From Heligmosomoides polygyrus polygyrus (Eukaryota; Nematoda; Chromadorea; Rhabditida; Heligmosomidae), in contig OX377204.1 in assembly GCA_947396885.1 (NCBI GenBank), positions 95,490,728-95,554,727 of the forward strand: DNA of 64,000 bases, given 5' to 3'. Shown here piece by piece: positions 38,501 to 44,500 of the stretch (its first letter is position 1; each line of letters opens with the position of its first letter). The notes below the pieces were generated by a model. It was not told the origin of the DNA and searched no databases. It saw only the letters and a program-made list of their open reading frames with translations. The position numbers and the translations under genes were made by a program.

Positions 38501-41500
38501 CTTACGTGAACCATCGGAGCGAGGGTATGTGTGTTTTCTACAATTGTTTTTGTTGTATCGTTAACAGGTGTCAAACCCTAAGCAAACAGAAATTCTGCCG
38601 TCAATCGAACAAAAATCGCGACGTCTTGGACGAGGGCATGGCGCAGTCTCTGTTTTGATCTAAAAAATGGCCGCCTTCCTGCTATTAAAAAAAGCTCTAA
38701 ATCGTTGTTTTTCCTCAAAAAAAAAGAAAATTTCATAAAATTTCAAACAAAATGTCCAGTTATTGGGAGGTGAATTAAAACTTCAAAAAAATCATATTAA
38801 AGCAAAAAACAACAACAAACATATTCTAACCTTTTTGGAGAGTCTCTAGTTTAATGCAGAAGAAGCTCGCTTTGATTTGCAAGAGTTCGCCTTTGATTCC
38901 AAAAGCCCTACAAGGGAAGTCCCAAGAACTTCCCCAAAGATTCTCGACGAGACCTATGTGTAGGGTTGTAGGGCATGAGACGAGCAGCACAGAAGTGTTT
39001 TTCATTTTTGCTACGGACCCCTGGGTAATCCGAAAATGACGAAAAACTGTCGCAAGAGGTACCCCCATGTGATTGCCAGGAAGTCTTGCCGAGTTGGCCG
39101 AGTGGATAGTGTTGAGGACTGGTGAGCACAAGGTCGGGGTTCGGATCCAGACCTCTGCAAATTGCTGCGGTTGTTTTGCATCTTCTGCCACTGTCATGAA
39201 ATCATTAGGTTTTTTCCATTTTCACCTATTGTGAACCTATGGATAATAAAATTGGCAATAACACGAATTCAAATACACTAGCAAGCATGAGGCAGTTTCT
39301 TATATCTCAACCCGAAAACCATGTTGGAATATAAATCATTACTTGGCCTACCGATCAATATGCGAAAATTTTCCGTTGAGATCACGTAATGAAAATGTGA
39401 AAATGAAGTCAATCGAAACTGGTAGTCGAAGTTTCTGCGCATCACACCTCCCTGTAACATACACTCATGCATGGACTGGACAAGAGAGAGAGAGAGAGCG
39501 GTTCGCAATAGTGTGAAAATGAACAAACTTATATGATTTCATGATAGTGGCGGAAGATGCAAAACCACCGCAGCAATTCGCATAGGTCTGGATCCGAACC
39601 ACCGACCTCGTGCTCATGAGTCTTCAACACTACCCACTCGGCCAACCCGCGACACTTCAGGTGGTCGAATTCCTGGCGACCACATCGGGCACCCTTTGCG
39701 ACAGTTTTTCGTCATTTTCGGGTCATACAGTGGGCCGTAGCGAAAACGAAAAACTCCTCCGTGCTCCTCGCCTTATGCCCTACAACATCATATAGGTCTC
39801 GCGGAGAAACGTTGGGGAAAGTTCATGGGCTCCCCTTGTAAGTACGAACACTTTTTCTGCTCTCTAGGACTGCTCTCCGTTTTATGATGACTTCAGGCGT
39901 TATTCTTTTGTTTCGAGGTTTTTTCTCGTTTTTTCTGCCTTCCTGATCTGCAATTCCTAAGAGAGCTTCAATAAAAGGAGGCGAAAGTTATGAAAATTTA
40001 AAGAGAGCGTGGGGGGGGGGAGGGGAACGTTCCCGTGAGACGTCACCGAATCTCATGACGCAGTGCTAGTTTGTTACTAAACAGTATAACTGGGATCGAT
40101 CGAATATATTCAATTTGGCATTCGAATAATTTTTTCGAATATTCATTCGATTATTCGATATTTTCAGATTTTTTAATATTCATTCGAACTCGAATGCCGA
40201 TGGTCTAAAAAGTTGAGTATTCGTTCGAAGTCGAACATCGAAAGAGAGCCATATTCGAATGTAATTCGAAAATCGAATAATTTTAATCGAATATCGAATA
40301 TTCTTCAAATCTTCAACCGCAGAACCCGATTCAAACGAATTATTCGACTATTCGAATATGCGAATAGTCGAATAATTCGAAAAATGGAGCTTATTCGATT
40401 TTCGCTCATTCGAAAAAATTGATGGTCGAGTAAGTTCGCACGTTCATTCGCTCGAACATTTTCGACATCGAATCGATTCGTTCATTCATTCATTCGATAA
40501 AATTTCTCAAAGCACAACCACATTAAACAGTAGATAGATAATGCCATTTGAAGAAAGAAGGGAGCTTCTGCTTGCACCTACCTCTATTTTTCTAGATGTT
40601 CAAAAAACCGAAAAATCGCCAAAACATTAAACATTATTTGGCATACGAGGTGGAAAAAATGATGGCAGACTTCAACGTAGCTCACCTGGTCTCGAAATCG
40701 AATCGAAAAACTACTAATTAATAGGTAGACAACGAACGCAGCAGCAATGAAGTAGCAAATCGGTGCCCATTTCTTCACCTGAAATCGCTGTTAGAAGCAT
40801 CGAGCAAAATTCAAGTCATTTGAGTCATCCCTGTGAAGGCAGATATTAGGTCGCTGCATATGAAATGGCCGATTTTAACTGAAAACTTTGACAGATGATA
40901 ACCGAAGAAATTTTATTCATCGAAGTAAGCGCCACTACAATTAGTACAGTTTTCCCAACGCGACAATAGCTTCGACATTCCATCTTTATAAAAATTAGAA
41001 CTGCGAGGATTAATAAAACATAAGAAGTCATTTTCGACACCATACTGGTTGCTGAATTTTTTTTCTCTCTCGTTTGACGATCTAAATCTTTGAAGAAACG
41101 ATGGTCGGTAGGGGACAGATCTGGTGAATATGCTGGATGTGGCAGAGCTTCGTATCCCAATTCATTCGGTTTCTGGACAGCAATTATTGAAAATGCGGAC
41201 TCGCGTCGTCATGCAGTAGGATTGGGCCTCTTCGACTGACCAAAGCCGGCAGTTTTTCAATCAACTTCTGGTGCATCACTTCAATTTCGGCACAGCACTT
41301 CTCCGCTGTGACAGTCTCTCCAGTCTTCAAGAACTTGTAATGAACCATACCAGCCACTGTCCACTCTACGGTCATCATGGTCTTCTTTGGACGGAGACGA
41401 CTTCGTCTCCTTGGAGCCCTCATTCTTATCCAGCCATTGTGCAGAGCGACGTCGATTGCCATAAAGGATCCATTTCTCGTCGCATGTCACGATCCTGTCC

Positions 41501-44500
41501 AAAAAGGGCTCCCTTAGCCCTTTTATACTTCTGACGCCGAGCGACGCGACGGCATATATAGTGGCCAAATTGATCGATCGCGTCGCACGAGTAATGTGGC
41601 CACAACACGTGGCGTCGCGTTGCTCGGCGTCGAAGTATAAATAAGGCCTTAGATTGCGTAGCCTTACCGAAACACAGGTGTCGTGGCGCTTCAGCATCTG
41701 CCCGGCGGGATACATTCATCCAATTTCTTCAGATGCGTAACGTTAGGTGCCTCCCATTACTGTAGAAGGCGGAGCGACGTGTTCGATTACCGTAGGTAGA
41801 CAGGGTTCCGAGTCCGCCACGGACGGGAGGTTTCACGACGAGATGAGGCAAGATGAGCAGTGCGCACATTGCTGCCGTGGAGCGGATCCCGTGCAGAAGC
41901 ACACCGATCTGGTTCATTTCTATCTTTTTATCTGTATTCCTGTTTCGTGCAAGTTTAGGGTCCGACTAGAGTAGAGTCCTTACTAGCACGTGGCTAACTC
42001 AATCTTTATGGCTTTCCTTAAGGTGTGCCATAAGGCGAATCCCTAGCAGTAGTCACTCAGAGCGACATAGTGTATACCTACTTATATACGTGTACACATA
42101 TCTATGTACGTACGAGCTGGATATACGTGGATATACATATGGCAAGCATCCTACAACACTCCAGCAACAGGAGCCGACCGTTAAACCCATTGGTATACTT
42201 TCACAGGAATGTCAACGGAGTGCAGGTAATCGCGCCGGAACCCCCCACCTGGCCAATCGGCGCAGCGCGCCACACCCACTGCAATAGGTTCTCACCCCAA
42301 AAGCAGGTGGTTGTTCGGCCCGTCGAAAGCGAGTATCCGTCCGAGGTAATTCAGGGAGACACCTAACGTACGAACCCAATTTCTTCACTTCTCCGATCGC
42401 GTTCAAGCGGCGACTGATAGTGCTCCCGCCGGCACCGATATGCTCTGCTGCCTCTTTCACAGTTTGACACGGATCCGCTTCCATCAAGGCTGTGAGTTGG
42501 TCGTAGTCAAGGAGTGACTGCGGCCTACCACGGTCTTCGTCTTCGAGACTTTCATCTCCAGATCGAACCTTTCGAACCAGTGGAAAATTGCGCGTTCCTT
42601 ATTGAAACCCTCCCCAAATATAGCGTTCATGTTAGCCATGGTTTATAGTTGAGGCGCTGTGCGGCGCGGCACCTTAGGCGCCTTTTATACTTACACCGCC
42701 CCGCGCCGCGGCGGGAGTATAAAAGGCGCCTTAGGCGAGATAGATATCGACCGGGCGGCGTGAAAAATCGATATCTGCGGCGACCATCACGCCGTGACGC
42801 GTGGCGGCGCAAGTGTAAACCGGGCTTTACGGCTGCGGTCATGGCGTTGTGTCCACTTTTCCATTCATATAAGTAGAGCACCCGAATACCACGTTGATTC
42901 ACAGTGTAAAAACGACGTCAAAAACTCGGCAAGAGGCAGTTGTATCAGAGAAGCTATAAATAAGAAGCTATAAATGGTAAGAAAGCGGATTGGATTCTTC
43001 TGCGCTTTCAGAAACTATAAACAATGTCTGAAACTTGAACATTCGTAGCAACGAAAAATGGAGCAGAAATTGTGGTAGCGCAATCGGCCATTTCGTATGC
43101 AGCGACCTAATAATAGTGAGGGCGATAGTTGTAAGAGAGAGCTGATGAGCATGAGGAATGTTTCATACTTCAAACATCGAGACTTCTAGGATGAATGAGA
43201 CAAGATTTCTAATTACTGATTCTGTTGAATATGGAAAATAGTTGGAATTTATAAAACCTGTTGTCTATGGACTCACTTCTAATCGTTAAAAATTAATTGA
43301 TTTGTTACCGGAAAGTGAATCTTTAGATTGATTGAATAGCTGAAACGAAATCGCAAACTCAATTTCTTTTTGTTTGAAATCCGCCTTCTGGCAAAAGTCT
43401 TCTCTACAAGTCGAAACTTCTGCGTTGCAAAACGTCACCATTTTGGCCGTCTCCTGACTTGGATGCTCCGCTTGACATGCTGCTCTGCAGCAGTTCCATC
43501 ACTGCTTGTTTTTTGTGCGACCGCGCTTACGTCTAGACGTCGCTCATTCCATCCCCACGAGAGGAGAGGTCTGGGCCTTCAAGTGAGAAGCGCTTCGGTG
43601 TCGAACAACCACGTCAGCAAGTTTCGCGAACAAAAACGCAAACACTCTCGTGGAACGTTCGTCACGAGAAATCCCGTCAGAGGTCATAGGAACGGAAACA
43701 TTGTTGGACCACGGTAAGCCTGGATGTGGATGAGGTGTTGGTTACTTAGTCATTGGACTATGTCGCGAATGTGGTAAGCGCTTCGTTCAATGTCTTCGGA
43801 ACACGCCATGTATACTGTCTTATCTCTCATTGAAAAATAGCTAGAATACGTGATCTCTGATTCTTTGCGCAAGGATCATCTCCATCTTCTATCTACTGTT
43901 GCAAACTGAGAATCGAATAATTGGCGATTTTGCCTCAAAACCCCTTCGAATAAGAGATTGACCTTCTCGCATTGTTACACAGAGTCACTACTAGATTTTA
44001 TGAGGAAGTTCAAACCAACATACCTCTTCTTTATTGGTAACCGACTGCGCTCGATCCTTTTCCACTGGTAGTAGTATCTGAAAAAGAACGAATTTTGTGT
44101 ATAAAACCAGTAGGTAAAATATACCATTGTCAGATCGACTTGAACACTTTTAAAATCAAATTGGACACTCTTCTAAGCTCGCGTAACCAGGTTAGACTTT
44201 TGAAATCAAGGAGAACTCTTCCGAATTGAAACAACCTACGGGCTCAATAAGATGGCTAGAAAATTGTTTTGCTTAAGGAAAATTTAGAATAGCAGCAAAG
44301 CAGCAGTCACAAAGTGGATTAAAATTTTATTTAAATTTGTAGCCACAAAGTGCATTTTATAAAATTTTTACTTTTGAAGAAAATTTTTTTGTTTAACGAA
44401 AATTTCGAATAACTTTTTTCGATTTTTTTAAACTTTTTTGATTTTTGAAATTTAACTTCTTCCGAATTGAAACAACCTTAGACAGGTTGAACTGCAGACC

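Larger units (their letters stand above)
40846..43110 (-). mobile_element. Mariner element C with three internal insertions
   Basis: Inverted ends TTAGGTCGCTGCATATGAAA (left) and the complement of GGCCATTTCGTATGCAGCGA (right), flanked by TA on both sides (40844..40845 and 43111..43112). At 2.27 kb it is about 1 kb longer than normal because of MITEs at 41515..41652 and 42650..42835 and an inverted-repeat element at 41737..42371. Confidence 0.85.

Noticed and set aside
43370..43717. 115-codon + strand ORF ending near a GTAAGC
   Set aside because: Basic, low-complexity composition with no known motif and no matching exon partner.
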